Made by a program: the position numbers and the translations under genes
The notes under the pieces: model-generated
What the model saw: only the letters and a program-made list of their open reading frames with translations
Databases searched by the model: none
Told to the model about the DNA's origin: nothing
Shown here: one piece after another, positions 36,838 to 46,133 of the stretch
Numbering within the stretch: the stretch's first letter is position 1
Layout of the letters: each line of letters starts with the position of its first letter
Assembly: GCA_004020365.1 (NCBI GenBank)
Contig: SAQR01000001.1
Coordinates: 288,088-352,087, forward strand
DNA: 64,000 nt
Direction: 5' to 3'
Origin: Mesorhizobium sp.
GTDB lineage: Bacteria > Pseudomonadota > Alphaproteobacteria > Rhizobiales > Rhizobiaceae

Positions 36838-38199
36838 ATGCGATCGCATCTTTCCGAAACCAGCCGCGTCGTCAACACCTCTGCCATGGAAGACGATCTG
36901 GCGACGCTGCAGCGGGAGACATTCGACTACTTCATCCATGAAGTGAACCCGGCCAACGGTCTCATTGTGGACAAGACCGAAGCGAATTGGCCCGCAAGCA
37001 TCGCGGCCACCGGCCTTGCGCTGGCGTCCTATCCAGTGGGAGTCGAGCGCGGATTCATGACGCGAAGCGCGGCTGCGCAACGCACCTTGGCAACGCTGCG
37101 CTTCTTCTGGAGCAGTCCCCAGGGCCTGGAGCCGGACGCCACCGGATATCGCGGCTTCTACTATCACTTCCTGGACATGCAGACCGGCCGGCGCGCCTGG
37201 CAATGCGAACTGTCGACCATCGACAGCACGTTCCTGCTGGCGGGCGCGCTGGCTGCAGGGCAGTATTTCGATGCCGATACCGAGGCCGAAGCCGAGATTC
37301 GCAGCTTGGCGGAGGCGCTTTATCGCCGAGCCGACTGGTGCTGGGCGCAGGACGGGGGAGAGACCGTCGCCCATGGCTGGACACCCGAGCACGGGTTCCT
37401 GAAATATCGCTGGAAAGGCTATGACGAAGCGCTCTTGCTCTATGTCTTGGGACTGGGTTCGCCGACACACCCGTTACCCCCAAGCAGCTACACTGCATGG
37501 ACCGCGACCTTCCGATGGGAGAACTGTTACGGCTACGACTACCTCTATGCGGGACCGCTGTTCATCCACCAGCTTTCGCATGTATGGATCGATTTTCGCG
37601 GCGTGCAGGATGCCTTCATGCGCAGCAAGGGAAGCGACTATTTCGAGAACACCCGACGCGCCACCTTCGTCCATCAGCGTTACGCCGTCGAAAATCCGCG
37701 TGGATTCGAGGGTTACGGCGAACACTGTTGGGGCATCACCGCAAGCGAGGGTCCTGGCCCTTCCACGCTCAAGTTGAACGGCATCGAACGCCGCTTCGAG
37801 GATTATGTCGCACGCGGAGTCCCCTACGGTCCCGACGATGGCACGCTCGCCCCATGGGCCGTCGTGGCCTCCTTGCCTTTTGCTCCCGAAATCGTCAGGC
37901 CCGCGATCAGCTTCTGCATCCACCAGGCCAAGCTCAAAGCCGCCAAAGCCTATGGTTTCAAAGCGGCCTTCAATCCGACGCATCCGGGGACATCCGGCAA
38001 TGCCTTTGGCTGGTGGGTTTCGCCTTGGCACTTCGGCCTCAACGAAGGCCCCGTCGTGCTGATGATCGAGAACGATAGCAGCGGCCTTCTGTGGCGCCTG
38101 ATGCGCTCGTGCCGGTATATCCGCAGCGGCCTGCAACGGGCGGGGTTTGAAGGCGGCTGGTTGAGAGCGTTTGACCAGGATCCGACGCCGACCGCTTGA
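36838..38199 (+). CDS. Glycoamylase-like (alpha/alpha)6-barrel protein (COG5368 type)
   Basis: The start is MRSHLSETSR; the earlier in-frame ATG at 36691 lies inside the CBS gene. The 453 residues contain LQRETFDYFIHEVNP, GFYYHFLDMQTG, ELSTIDSTFLLAGAL, EGYGEHCWGITASEGPG and DDGTLAPWAVVASLPFAPE, the blocks of the glycoamylase-like family. No signal peptide is visible, so it is probably cytosolic. Family members act on beta- or alpha-glucans, possibly cyclic glucans of the cell envelope. Linkage to a CBS energy sensor suggests mobilising or trimming a glucan during stress, but this is inference. Confidence 0.88.
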   Translation: MRSHLSETSRVVNTSAMEDDLATLQRETFDYFIHEVNPANGLIVDKTEANWPASIAATGLALASYPVGVERGFMTRSAAAQRTLATLRFFWSSPQGLEPDATGYRGFYYHFLDMQTGRRAWQCELSTIDSTFLLAGALAAGQYFDADTEAEAEIRSLAEALYRRADWCWAQDGGETVAHGWTPEHGFLKYRWKGYDEALLLYVLGLGSPTHPLPPSSYTAWTATFRWENCYGYDYLYAGPLFIHQLSHVWIDFRGVQDAFMRSKGSDYFENTRRATFVHQRYAVENPRGFEGYGEHCWGITASEGPGPSTLKLNGIERRFEDYVARGVPYGPDDGTLAPWAVVASLPFAPEIVRPAISFCIHQAKLKAAKAYGFKAAFNPTHPGTSGNAFGWWVSPWHFGLNEGPVVLMIENDSSGLLWRLMRSCRYIRSGLQRAGFEGGWLRAFDQDPTPTA

Positions 38200-38221
38200 T
38201 CGGATTGCGAGGCGCCTACGC

Positions 38222-40639
38222 TTATGCCTGCGCGCCGCTCGGGTGCTGATGAGCGACGCGTTCGGTCATTGATGCTGCGGCAGGTCGAATGCCTTCGAGC
38301 TTGGTTCGCTTGAGCAGCAGCGCGTTGACCGCCACGAGCGCCGAGCTGCCCGACATTGCCAGCGCCGCAATCTCGGGGCCCAGCAGGAACGGATAGAACA
38401 TGCCTGCCGCGATCGGGAAGGCGATGACATTATACCCGACCGCCCACCACAGGTTCTGGTGCATCTTGCGCAGCGTGGCGCGCGAAAGCGTCATTGCACC
38501 GACCACGTCATAGGGATCACTCCTCATCAGTACGATGTCGGCGCTTTCAATGGCGACATCGGTGCCCGCACCGATGGCGAACCCGACATCGGCTTGCGTC
38601 AGTGCCGGCGCGTCGTTAACGCCGTCGCCGACCATGCCGACCTTCTGGCCCTGTCCCTGCAGTTCCTTGATCTTGTCGGCCTTCTGCCCCGGCAGCACTT
38701 CAGCCAGGACGATGTCGATGCCGAGCATGTCCGCAATGCGCTTGGCGGTGCCGGCATTGTCGCCCGTCAGCATCGCCACGCGCACACCCTGTTCATGCAA
38801 CTTGGCAATCGTTGCGATGGCGGTCGGGCGCGGCGTGTCGGCAATCGCGATCAGCCCGAGCAGCTTGCCGGACCGCGCCACGTGAATGACGGTGCGGCCT
38901 TCGCCCTTGAGCGTCTCGGCCCTCTCGCCGAGCCTCAGAAGGTCGATCTTCTGCTCGTCCATGAGGCGCCGGTTGCCGAGGAAAACCGGACTGCCGCCGA
39001 CGGCGGCGCTGGCCCCCTTGCCTTCGATATTCAGAAAGCCTGAAACCTTGGGAAGCTTAATGTCCTTGGCTCGCTCGACGATGGCGACGGCCAGCGGGTG
39101 ATCCGACCCCTGGTCTACAGCAGCCGCGACCTGCAGAACCTCGTCGGGTGAAACGCCGGCCGCGGGGACGATTTCGACGACCTTGGGCTGCCCCATCGTC
39201 AGCGTGCCGGTCTTGTCGAAGACGATCACGTTGAGCTTGGTCGCCTCCTCGAGAGCGGCGGCATTCTTGAACAGGATTCCGTTTGAAGCGCCAAGGCCGG
39301 TGCCGACCATGACGGCCATCGGCGTGGCAAGGCCAAGCGCATCGGGACAGGCAATGACGAAGACGGTGATGGTCAGGGTCATCGCGAACAGCAGTGGCTG
39401 GCCGAGCCACCAGAACCAGACGGCGAAGGTCGCAAGCCCGATGACGATCGCGGCGAGCACCAGCCATTGCGAGGCACGGTCGGCGAGCAGTTGCGCCGGC
39501 GCCTTCGAATTCTGGGCTTCCTGGACCAGCTTGACGATCTGGGCCAGGGCCGTGTCGGCGCCCACCTTGGTCGAGCGATAGCGCAGCGTGCCGCTCTTGT
39601 TGATGGTCGCCCCGATGACCTTGTCGCCGACCTTCTTGGTCACTGGCATCGACTCCCCAGTCAGCATCGATTCGTCGATGGTCGACCCGCCCTCGATCAC
39701 CTCGCCATCGACGGGGAGCTTGTTGCCGGGGCGCAGGACCACGATGTCGCCGAGCACGACGTCCGCGGTCGCAACCTCGACCTCCTTGCCATCGCGCAAG
39801 ACGGTGGCCTTGGGCGGGGCGAGGTCGAGCAGGGCCCTGATTGCGGCCGAGGCCCCGGCGCGGGCGCGCATCTCCAGCCAGTGGCCGAGCAGGATGAACA
39901 CGAGCAGCACGCTCGCGGCCTCGTAGAACTGCTGCCCCTCGAAGAAGAAGGTCGCGCCGACGCTGAACAGGTAGCCGGTGCCGACGCTCAGCACCACCAG
40001 CACGGCCATGTTGAGGACGCCATTGCGCAAGGCCCGCCAGGCGGCGACCAGGAACGGCCAGACCGGATAAAGGATCGCGGCGCTGGCGAGGAAGAACATC
40101 GCGACGTCTTCGCTCAGTCCGAAAGGCGGGCGCAGCCAAGGCTCGCCCAGACCCATCGGCTCCATGGCAAAGATCGGCAGCGTAAAGACCAGGCTGATAA
40201 GGAACCGGTTGCGCATGTCCTTGACCATGCCTTGCATGTCCATGCCGGCGCCGTGTCCCATCTCGTGGGCCATGGCGTCGTGCGGCACCTTGGCCGCAAC
40301 CGTTTTCAGGTCCGCTGGACCCGATTGGATCATGGCGGCGTGACCATGGCCGGCGTGCCCGGAGATCGCGCGCGGATGCCCCGGCGGAATTGTCGTGCTG
40401 CCAGGAATGCACAGATGCCGCGGCACGGTCTCGCCGCGGCAATGAAACCCGCAGGCCTCGATTTCGCGGGCAAGGGTCTGCGGGCTCGTCCGGCCCTCGT
40501 CGAACTCGATGGTCGCCGTGGTCGACCCCGCGTTCATCGCGACAGCGGCAACGCCCGGCAATGCCGCGAGACGTTTTTCGACTGCCGCGAAATCCATCAT
40601 GCCGACAAGGTCGCGCACTTCCAGATTGATCTTTTTCAT
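38222..40639 (-). CDS. Heavy-metal P1B-type ATPase (Cu-type) with CPD motif
   Basis: A GGAG site precedes MKKINLEV; the protein has 805 residues. An N-terminal HMA-like fold (about 1-70) lacks the CxxC pair. It is followed by a His/Met-rich linker ([20 protein letters not shown]), TGESMP, then CPD at residues 431-433 where copper pumps have CPC or CPH. DKTGTLT (Asp475) and VGDGVNDAP are intact. Neighbouring multicopper oxidase and DUF305 genes point to copper or silver export, CopB-like. The DNA at 39341-39349 shows the Asp codon clearly. The metal specificity may differ from typical CopA/CopB. Confidence 0.93.
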   Translation of the reverse strand: MKKINLEVRDLVGMMDFAAVEKRLAALPGVAAVAMNAGSTTATIEFDEGRTSPQTLAREIEACGFHCRGETVPRHLCIPGSTTIPPGHPRAISGHAGHGHAAMIQSGPADLKTVAAKVPHDAMAHEMGHGAGMDMQGMVKDMRNRFLISLVFTLPIFAMEPMGLGEPWLRPPFGLSEDVAMFFLASAAILYPVWPFLVAAWRALRNGVLNMAVLVVLSVGTGYLFSVGATFFFEGQQFYEAASVLLVFILLGHWLEMRARAGASAAIRALLDLAPPKATVLRDGKEVEVATADVVLGDIVVLRPGNKLPVDGEVIEGGSTIDESMLTGESMPVTKKVGDKVIGATINKSGTLRYRSTKVGADTALAQIVKLVQEAQNSKAPAQLLADRASQWLVLAAIVIGLATFAVWFWWLGQPLLFAMTLTITVFVIACPDALGLATPMAVMVGTGLGASNGILFKNAAALEEATKLNVIVFDKTGTLTMGQPKVVEIVPAAGVSPDEVLQVAAAVDQGSDHPLAVAIVERAKDIKLPKVSGFLNIEGKGASAAVGGSPVFLGNRRLMDEQKIDLLRLGERAETLKGEGRTVIHVARSGKLLGLIAIADTPRPTAIATIAKLHEQGVRVAMLTGDNAGTAKRIADMLGIDIVLAEVLPGQKADKIKELQGQGQKVGMVGDGVNDAPALTQADVGFAIGAGTDVAIESADIVLMRSDPYDVVGAMTLSRATLRKMHQNLWWAVGYNVIAFPIAAGMFYPFLLGPEIAALAMSGSSALVAVNALLLKRTKLEGIRPAAASMTERVAHQHPSGAQA

Positions 40640-40690
40640 CGTCGCTCTCCATGCCGCATATCGTAGCCGCGATCGCACACCAGCGGGGTC

Positions 40691-42118
40691 TCAGCTTCGG
40701 TAGGCGAAGGTCGACATCATGCCGCTCGCCATGTGGTAGAGGTGGTGGCAATGGAAGGCCCACTGCCCGGGATTGCCGGCATCGACGGCAATGGTGATCG
40801 AGCGCATCGGCGGCACGAGCACAGTGTCGCGAACGGCGCCCTGGAAGCGCTGCCCGTCAATCGCGACCACCTGGAAACGATGGCCATGAAGGTGCATCGG
40901 GTGGGCCATCATGGTGTCGTTGCGCAGCGTGACCTCGACGCGATCGCCCGTGTCCACCAGGATCGGGGCGGATTCGAGACCCCAGCGATAGGCGGTCATG
41001 TCGCCGGTCAGCGCCATTTCGAATGTCTTGTCGGCAGAGCGTGACGCAAATGGCACTATGGCCCGAAGTTGCGCCTCTAGCGTCAGGTCGATAACCGGAG
41101 CGTCCATATCCGCGGCCGTCCCGAGCTTGGCCACGGCCGCTCCTGCCGGGCGCAGGACAATTCCGGTGCGTTCCTTGCTCCCCTCGCGCAGCGCCAGGAT
41201 CGGGAAGGCGGCGCTGAGGTCGCGCGGCAACCGCACGCGGACGTCGATGCGCTGTCCCATCGTCATTGGAAAGCGCCGGCCCCCGACCGGCTCGACAGGC
41301 TGACCGTCGACCGCAATCAGCTCGCCTTCAAGCGCGCCGAAGTCGATCGTGAACGCGGTCGCCGTGGCGCCATTGATGATCCGCACAAGCACGCGTCCGC
41401 CCCGCGCGGCCGGCACTATCTCGGGGTCGTCCAGTGAGCGGTCATTGGCCAGATAGGCGTCATACTCGATGTCGTTGATATCCATCGCCATGCCGCCGTG
41501 GCTCATCCCTGCCATGGCGCCGCCGGCGTCACCCGACAGGTCCATGCCATTTATTGGCATGGCGCCGCCAGTGTTCTTGCTCTGCAGGCCGGCCAGCAAT
41601 TCCTCCGGCGATGAGAACGAGAAATCGTGAAGCAGGATAACGACCTCCTGCTCATCGTTTGCATCATCGGCGGGATCGGCGACGATAAGCGGAGCAGCGA
41701 GCAGCAATTGTTCCTGCAGGGTATGGGCATGCATCCAATGGGTGCCGGGGTCGCCGACCGGAAAATCGAAGCTCCGATCGGCCTGGGCGCCGATCAGAGG
41801 CAGTGGCGCGTCGGCGACGCCGTCGCTCAACCAGGGCGGCGTCAGTCCGTGCCAATGTATGATCGTCGGCTCGGCGGTCTCATTTCGAAGCCGGACATTG
41901 AAGGCATCGCCCGCTCGCAAGCGCAGGCCGGGAGCGCCGTCGGCTCCTCGCAGGCCGAAGACGCTTGCAGCTTTGCCGTTCACTTCGATCGTGCGGCGAG
42001 AGATGCCGAGCGTCTGGCCGCCTGACCGACTAGCGGAGGTTTCTGCGAGCAAGCCCGACGGGAAGGCAAGAGCTGCGGCGCCTGCCACTGCGCCCTTCAG
42101 GATATCTCGGCGTTTCAT
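40691..42118 (-). CDS. Multicopper oxidase (CueO/CopA type), Tat-exported
   Basis: Start MKRRDILKGAV gives 475 residues with a twin-arginine signal (KRRDILKG then AAALAFPSGLLA). The four copper-ligand clusters are in place: HWHG, THWMHAHT, HPMHLHGH and HCHHLYHMASGM, giving type 1, 2 and 3 copper sites. A Met-rich insert (MDLSGDAGGAMAGMSHGGMAM) near residue 200 is typical of periplasmic Cu(I) oxidases. It should oxidise Cu(I) to Cu(II) in the periplasm. It lies 51 bp upstream of the ATPase gene in the same direction. Confidence 0.94.
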   Translation of the reverse strand: MKRRDILKGAVAGAAALAFPSGLLAETSASRSGGQTLGISRRTIEVNGKAASVFGLRGADGAPGLRLRAGDAFNVRLRNETAEPTIIHWHGLTPPWLSDGVADAPLPLIGAQADRSFDFPVGDPGTHWMHAHTLQEQLLLAAPLIVADPADDANDEQEVVILLHDFSFSSPEELLAGLQSKNTGGAMPINGMDLSGDAGGAMAGMSHGGMAMDINDIEYDAYLANDRSLDDPEIVPAARGGRVLVRIINGATATAFTIDFGALEGELIAVDGQPVEPVGGRRFPMTMGQRIDVRVRLPRDLSAAFPILALREGSKERTGIVLRPAGAAVAKLGTAADMDAPVIDLTLEAQLRAIVPFASRSADKTFEMALTGDMTAYRWGLESAPILVDTGDRVEVTLRNDTMMAHPMHLHGHRFQVVAIDGQRFQGAVRDTVLVPPMRSITIAVDAGNPGQWAFHCHHLYHMASGMMSTFAYRS

Positions 42119-42189
42119 GATGATTTCCTTCGGTCTCGAGATTGTTGTTTCGGTCAGCACACAACGATCATGCCCGAGCCCCCTGGCCT

Positions 42190-42858
42190 TTAGGGCGCAC
42201 GGCGCTCACCGGCGGAACCGACCAGCCTGGCCACATGCGGAAAAAAGGCGGGCACGCGGTCCGCATAGCGGTCGTAGGCGTCGCCGAATTCCTTTCTGGC
42301 TTCACGCTCTTCGATGAAGGAAAGCCGCACATACATGCCAACCAGTACGGGAAACATCGCCAGCGTCAGCAGCGTGGGCCACTGCACGAGGAAGCCCGCC
42401 ATGACGAGAACGAAGCCGACATATTGCGGATGCCGGACGGAGGCATATGGGCCGCCGGTTGCGAGGCGATTGTGGCGCTGTGCTTCGTAAAGCACCCGCC
42501 ACGCACTCGCGATCAGCACGAAGCCGCCGCCGATCAGGAAGAAGCTGAGAATGTGGAAGGGCCCGAAATGCGGATTGAGCTGCCAGCCGAACATCATCTC
42601 CAGGAGATGACCGGCATCATGCGAGAGCCAGTCAACGCCGGGGAACCTAGACTGCAGCCAGCCCGAGAACAGGTAGATCGTCAGGGGGAACCCGTACATC
42701 TCGGCAAACAGCGCCACCAGGAAGGCGCTGAATGCACCGAAGGAGCGCCAATCACGGCCGGTTCGCGGCTTGAAGAAGCTGAAGGCGAACAGGATGAAAA
42801 TCGCCGAGTTAATTATAGCCAGGCCCCAGAGGCCGTAGGCGGAAGATTGCTCGACCAT
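42190..42858 (-). CDS. Isoprenylcysteine methyltransferase-like membrane protein
   Basis: The ATG at 42858 is preferred because AAGGAG is 8 bp upstream; an ATG at 42864 is too close to it. The 222 residues have five or six helices and the C-terminal ICMT/PEMT signature GGPYASVRHPQYVGFVLVM and SFIEEREARKEFGDAYDRY, which forms the S-adenosylmethionine-binding end. Relatives often accompany copper- or silver-resistance clusters, with unknown substrate. It follows the DUF2933 gene almost directly. Confidence 0.85.
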   Translation of the reverse strand: MVEQSSAYGLWGLAIINSAIFILFAFSFFKPRTGRDWRSFGAFSAFLVALFAEMYGFPLTIYLFSGWLQSRFPGVDWLSHDAGHLLEMMFGWQLNPHFGPFHILSFFLIGGGFVLIASAWRVLYEAQRHNRLATGGPYASVRHPQYVGFVLVMAGFLVQWPTLLTLAMFPVLVGMYVRLSFIEEREARKEFGDAYDRYADRVPAFFPHVARLVGSAGERRAP

Positions 42859-42860
42859 GG

Positions 42861-43187
42861 TCATGCTCCTTTATGGTGTGTGGGGCCGTCTTGCGCGCCC
42901 GGCTCGGTTTCCTTGTGCTGCGTATGTCTCCCATGGCTGCCATGCCCCCCGTGGCCGCCATGCATAAATATGTGAAGCAGAGGGCAGGCGAGCAGCAGTA
43001 GATAGGGAAGGATACCGAAGGCATGCGTCCGGTGCTCAGAGAGCAGGAAGAAAGCGGCGATCAGCAGGAAGGCGATCGTGACCAGCCCGGTCTTCGAAGT
43101 CCAGAATGCGCGCGTTCCTGCCTCGAACTCCGGCTCTGGTTCGGAGCCGGTCAAGGGATCGGACATGTGGTGTGTGTTGGGGTTCAT
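42861..43187 (-). CDS. DUF2933 small His-rich membrane protein
   Basis: This 108-residue protein starts after AAGGGA. Two adjacent hydrophobic segments (about residues 33-48 and 56-72) are followed by a cytosolic or periplasmic His/Gly-rich tail (HGGHGGHGSHGRH), a likely metal-binding stretch. DUF2933 proteins occur regularly in copper and silver clusters. Its function is unknown; metal buffering at the membrane is plausible. Confidence 0.85.
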   Translation of the reverse strand: MNPNTHHMSDPLTGSEPEPEFEAGTRAFWTSKTGLVTIAFLLIAAFFLLSEHRTHAFGILPYLLLLACPLLHIFMHGGHGGHGSHGRHTQHKETEPGAQDGPTHHKGA

Positions 43188-43266
43188 GGGTTGGATTCCC
43201 TTTGATTGTTAGCCGTTGTCATTGCCGGCCGCGCGATCGAGTGCTGCAGCTTTCATGAGACCCGCC

Positions 43267-43545
43267 CTAACGGCGCCCGGTGGCGACGACGTTGTAGATC
43301 GAGGCGTAGATAACGCCCGCCACGAGGCCGACGACGCCAAGGCCGACGACGCCGTAGAGAACGCGGCCAGGGCTCATCTGCGCCGCTAATCTGACTGCGC
43401 TGAAGTCGAGCCCGTGCATGAAGGCGCCGAAGAAATAGACCGTCGCGTCCGGCCAGATGGCGAAGGCCAAAGCACAGAGCATGCTCATCAGGGCCGACGT
43501 CACGCCCAGCGCAATGCCGACGGACAAGACGCTGAGTTTGCCCAC
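43267..43545 (-). CDS. DUF5676 small membrane protein
   Basis: A GTG start after AGGAGGAAGAGG gives 92 residues with two membrane helices (about 5-28 and 62-85) and a central FFGAFMHGLDFSAVR segment, the DUF5676 pattern. It lies 12 bp after the DUF305 gene. Such proteins accompany DUF305 and DUF2933 in metal-resistance operons. No activity is known. Confidence 0.82.
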   Translation of the reverse strand: MGKLSVLSVGIALGVTSALMSMLCALAFAIWPDATVYFFGAFMHGLDFSAVRLAAQMSPGRVLYGVVGLGVVGLVAGVIYASIYNVVATGRR

Positions 43546-43557
43546 CTCTTCCTCCTG

Positions 43558-44139
43558 TCACTTCGCGTGTTGCTTGAGCCATTCCTGCATTGCTGCAATT
43601 TCGGCCTGCTGGGCCGTGATGATCTGATTGGCCCAGTCCCTGACCTGATCATCCTTGCCGAATTGCAGGACCGCACGGGCCATGTCGATCGCCCCTTGGT
43701 GGTGCGGAATCATCGACTGGACGAAGGCGATATCGGGATCTTCGGCCTGGATGGCCTGCATCATCGGCCCGTCCATTCGTTTCATGGCATCCATGTAAGC
43801 CCTGGAGGCCTCCGGCATGCTGGCAGTGTCCTTCGGCATGTTGTTCATCATGCCGCCTTGCATCATGGCGCCGCCCTGCATCATGCCGCCCTGGCCGCCT
43901 TGCATCATCTGCTGCATCATCGGCATCATCTGCTGCATCATGGGCATCATCTTCTGCATCGTTGACATCATCGTCGTGCATTGCTCGGGCAGCTTGCCCG
44001 GCACCGCCTCAGCTGCCGGAGCCGCTGTCGTGGCTTGCGGTACGTCGGCCTCGGGATGGTGCGGATCCGTCTGGGCAAAAGCCGTGCCTGAAAGAGTTGT
44101 GAATGCGGCAAGCGTGATCATTCGAAGGTGGGTTTTCAT
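43558..44139 (-). CDS. DUF305 periplasmic Met-rich protein
   Basis: The ATG at 44139 after AAGGAAA gives 193 residues. A Sec signal (LAAFTTLSGTAFA) is followed by a mature region with a striking low-complexity Met/Gln/Gly block around residues 60-100 (TMQKMMPMMQQMM repeated). Then comes the DUF305 core with SMIPHHQGAIDMARAVLQFG and a C-terminal AEIAAMQEWLKQH. The HHQGAIDMA His/Met residues and the Met-rich block suggest Cu(I) or Ag(I) binding in the periplasm. It is cotranscribed with DUF5676. Confidence 0.9.
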   Translation of the reverse strand: MKTHLRMITLAAFTTLSGTAFAQTDPHHPEADVPQATTAAPAAEAVPGKLPEQCTTMMSTMQKMMPMMQQMMPMMQQMMQGGQGGMMQGGAMMQGGMMNNMPKDTASMPEASRAYMDAMKRMDGPMMQAIQAEDPDIAFVQSMIPHHQGAIDMARAVLQFGKDDQVRDWANQIITAQQAEIAAMQEWLKQHAK

Positions 44140-44305
44140 GACTGTTTCCTTGTCGTTGGTGTGAAACTGAGGCGAGCTCTGAGTATGGATGCCCAATGCG
44201 CCCGGATCGCCGATACCGGTTTTGGTTCGCGGATCGTTCGCGCGTTATCGGGCCTTGTCGGGCGCTGCTGGGTTCAACAGTCGCAAAGGCCGCGACGGCG
44301 CGATT

Positions 44306-44692
44306 TCAGGCGAAGGTCCGGGGAGGTTGCAGGAGGGCCTCAGGGTCGATGCCCGTTGCCAGGAACGCCTTGCCCGCCACGAAGCGGACGGCAACCGGCA
44401 CGTCATGAAGAACAGCGCATTCGTCGGCGGAAATGCAAGCAGCACAACAGCCGGGGCCGGTCGCGTGCAGGCAATCCAGGCAGTTATCACAAGGAGCGCC
44501 ATGGTTGTTCTGGTCAATGGACGCGATGTGGCCTATCTCCTGGTGCGTGGCGCTCGTCGAGAGCGTCGCAAGGCCGGCAGTGACGCCGGCGCCTGTTGCA
44601 GAAGCCTGCCCGGCAAAACCAGCAACGGCACCGCCCGCGATCAGGAGGATCACGGCCAGCAGTGACCGGAGCTGAGCCAAGGCGATTTTCAT
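44306..44692 (-). CDS. Secreted Cys-rich small protein of unknown function
   Basis: The start MKIALAQLRSLLAVILL gives 128 residues with a signal peptide cleaved around ASA (residues 30-35). The mature part has a dense cysteine cluster CDNCLDCLHATGPGCCAAC then ADEC, eight Cys within about 27 residues, plus conserved-looking His. I do not recognise the family; a metal-binding or disulfide-rich periplasmic protein is likely given the copper cluster downstream. A perfect FNR box lies only 33 bp before the start, shared with the divergent ATP-grasp-like gene. Confidence 0.72.
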   Translation of the reverse strand: MKIALAQLRSLLAVILLIAGGAVAGFAGQASATGAGVTAGLATLSTSATHQEIGHIASIDQNNHGAPCDNCLDCLHATGPGCCAACISADECAVLHDVPVAVRFVAGKAFLATGIDPEALLQPPRTFA

Positions 44693-44725
44693 GATATCAG
44701 CGTAGCTTAACCACGCGTCGGCACT

Positions 44726-44739
44726 TTGATACAAATCAA
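44726..44739. promoter_or_regulatory. Perfect FNR/FixK box, divergent promoter
   Basis: TTGATACAAATCAA lies inside the 18-bp palindrome CTTTGATACAAATCAAAG. It is 33 bp from the Cys-rich gene and 66 bp from the ATP-grasp-like gene. Confidence 0.85.
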
Positions 44740-44805
44740 AGCTCGCCAGCGTGGCGAATGCAAAATTTGCATGACTCTGGCGGCCGGCAATGAGGAGATA
44801 ACGAC

Positions 44806-46089
44806 GTGCTTACAGTGCCTGCGGTCGCGAAGGTCAGCACATCCCTATCAGAGCGGCTTAACCGCAAATGCTTCTGCATCACGCTCGACCGGGCGGAACT
44901 TTGGGCGGCGCTGGATCGCGAAGCCGGTGAGCCTGGCTTCTGCGAAACCTTCATGGCGACACGGCCGCATCTATTTTCCAACGTCCCGGTCTTTCTTGCC
45001 GCGTCCGCCCTCGACGAGATGCAAAGAATCGTCGTCGCCATTGAGGCGGCAGCACATTTGCCATCGTACCGCGAAGCGGTCCTCTCCTGGGCTCCCGAAA
45101 TCGCGCAACGCGATTTTGGGCCAATTGGCGCTCTTATGGGCTACGATTTCCATCTCGACGATGATGGCCCCAAGCTGATCGAGGTGAACACCAACGCCGG
45201 CGGCGTTTTCCTCAATGCAGTGCTGGCGAAGGCCCAGAAGGCTTGCTGCTCTGAAGCTGACCGGGCGCTAATCGGTGCCAGGGACAACCACTTCGAAGCC
45301 AGCGTCATTGCGATGTTCACGCACGAATGGCGGCGCCAGCGGGGTGCCGGTTCGCCGCGAAGGATCGCGATCGTCGATGATCGGCCTGAGGAGCAGTATC
45401 TCTATGCCGAATTTGTACTTGCCAGGCAGTTGTTGCTGAAGCATGGCGTCGAAGCGGTCATCGGGGACGCGAGCAAGCTTAAATATGAAGGCGGCAGGCT
45501 TCGGCTGGACGGCAACGAGATAGAGCTGGTTTACAATCGCCTGGTCGATTTTGCGCTTGATGGGCCCGAGCATACGGCACTCAGGGCGGCTTATCGGGAC
45601 GGCGCGGTAGTAGTCACACCCAATCCGCACAATCACGCGCTCTTTGCGAGCAAGCGAAATCTGACATTGCTATCTGATCCGGCGGCGCTCGAAGCATTCG
45701 GCCTTTCCCCGGAGCTGCGCTCGCGGCTCACAGGCATCCCGCGAACCACGCTGATTACCCCCGACAATTCGGATACCGCCTGGCAATCCCGCAAAGACAT
45801 GTTCTTCAAGCCGCTCTCCGGCCATGGCAGCAAGGCGGTCTACCGCGGCGACAAGGTGACCAAAGGCGTGTGGGCCGAGATCGCTCGTGGCGGCTATGTG
45901 GCCCAGTCATTTGCCGCGCCCGGGCAGCGTATGATCGAAATCGATGGTGCACCCGCACCGCGCAAAATGGACGTGCGGCTCTACACTTACGACGGCCAGA
46001 TGTTGCTCGCCGCCGCGCGCCTCTACCAGGGCCAAACTACGAACTTCCGCACGCCCGGCGGCGGTTTTGCCCCTGTACTGGCCGTATGA
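44806..46089 (+). CDS. ATP-grasp-like ligase of unknown substrate
   Basis: A GTG start after GAGGAGA gives 427 residues. PKLIEVNTNAGGVFL near residue 125 recalls the glutathionylspermidine-synthase-like pre-ATP-grasp fold. FFKPLSGHGSKAVYRGDKV near 330 and ARGGYVAQSF then KMDVRLYTYDGQMLLAAARLY look like the ATP-binding and catalytic part of ATP-grasp enzymes. These join a carboxylate to an amine or thiol. The substrate is unknown. It shares one perfect FNR box with the divergent Cys-rich secreted protein and lies convergent to arcC. Fold assignment is by motif impression, not alignment. Confidence 0.7.
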   Translation: MLTVPAVAKVSTSLSERLNRKCFCITLDRAELWAALDREAGEPGFCETFMATRPHLFSNVPVFLAASALDEMQRIVVAIEAAAHLPSYREAVLSWAPEIAQRDFGPIGALMGYDFHLDDDGPKLIEVNTNAGGVFLNAVLAKAQKACCSEADRALIGARDNHFEASVIAMFTHEWRRQRGAGSPRRIAIVDDRPEEQYLYAEFVLARQLLLKHGVEAVIGDASKLKYEGGRLRLDGNEIELVYNRLVDFALDGPEHTALRAAYRDGAVVVTPNPHNHALFASKRNLTLLSDPAALEAFGLSPELRSRLTGIPRTTLITPDNSDTAWQSRKDMFFKPLSGHGSKAVYRGDKVTKGVWAEIARGGYVAQSFAAPGQRMIEIDGAPAPRKMDVRLYTYDGQMLLAAARLYQGQTTNFRTPGGGFAPVLAV

Positions 46090-46133
46090 CTATGCGATGC
46101 CCATCTAGATCGGATCATAAAAGGCGATGCCTG

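Noticed and set aside
39057-40763. Long minus-strand frame overlapping the Cu-type ATPase in another frame
   Set aside because: It is Arg-rich without motifs and overlaps the ATPase gene, which has every P-type signature.
43860-43970. Short tandem repeats that might suggest a CRISPR array or minisatellite
   Set aside because: They are ATG/CAT-rich codons encoding the Met-rich part of the DUF305 protein; there are no regular repeats with unique spacers.
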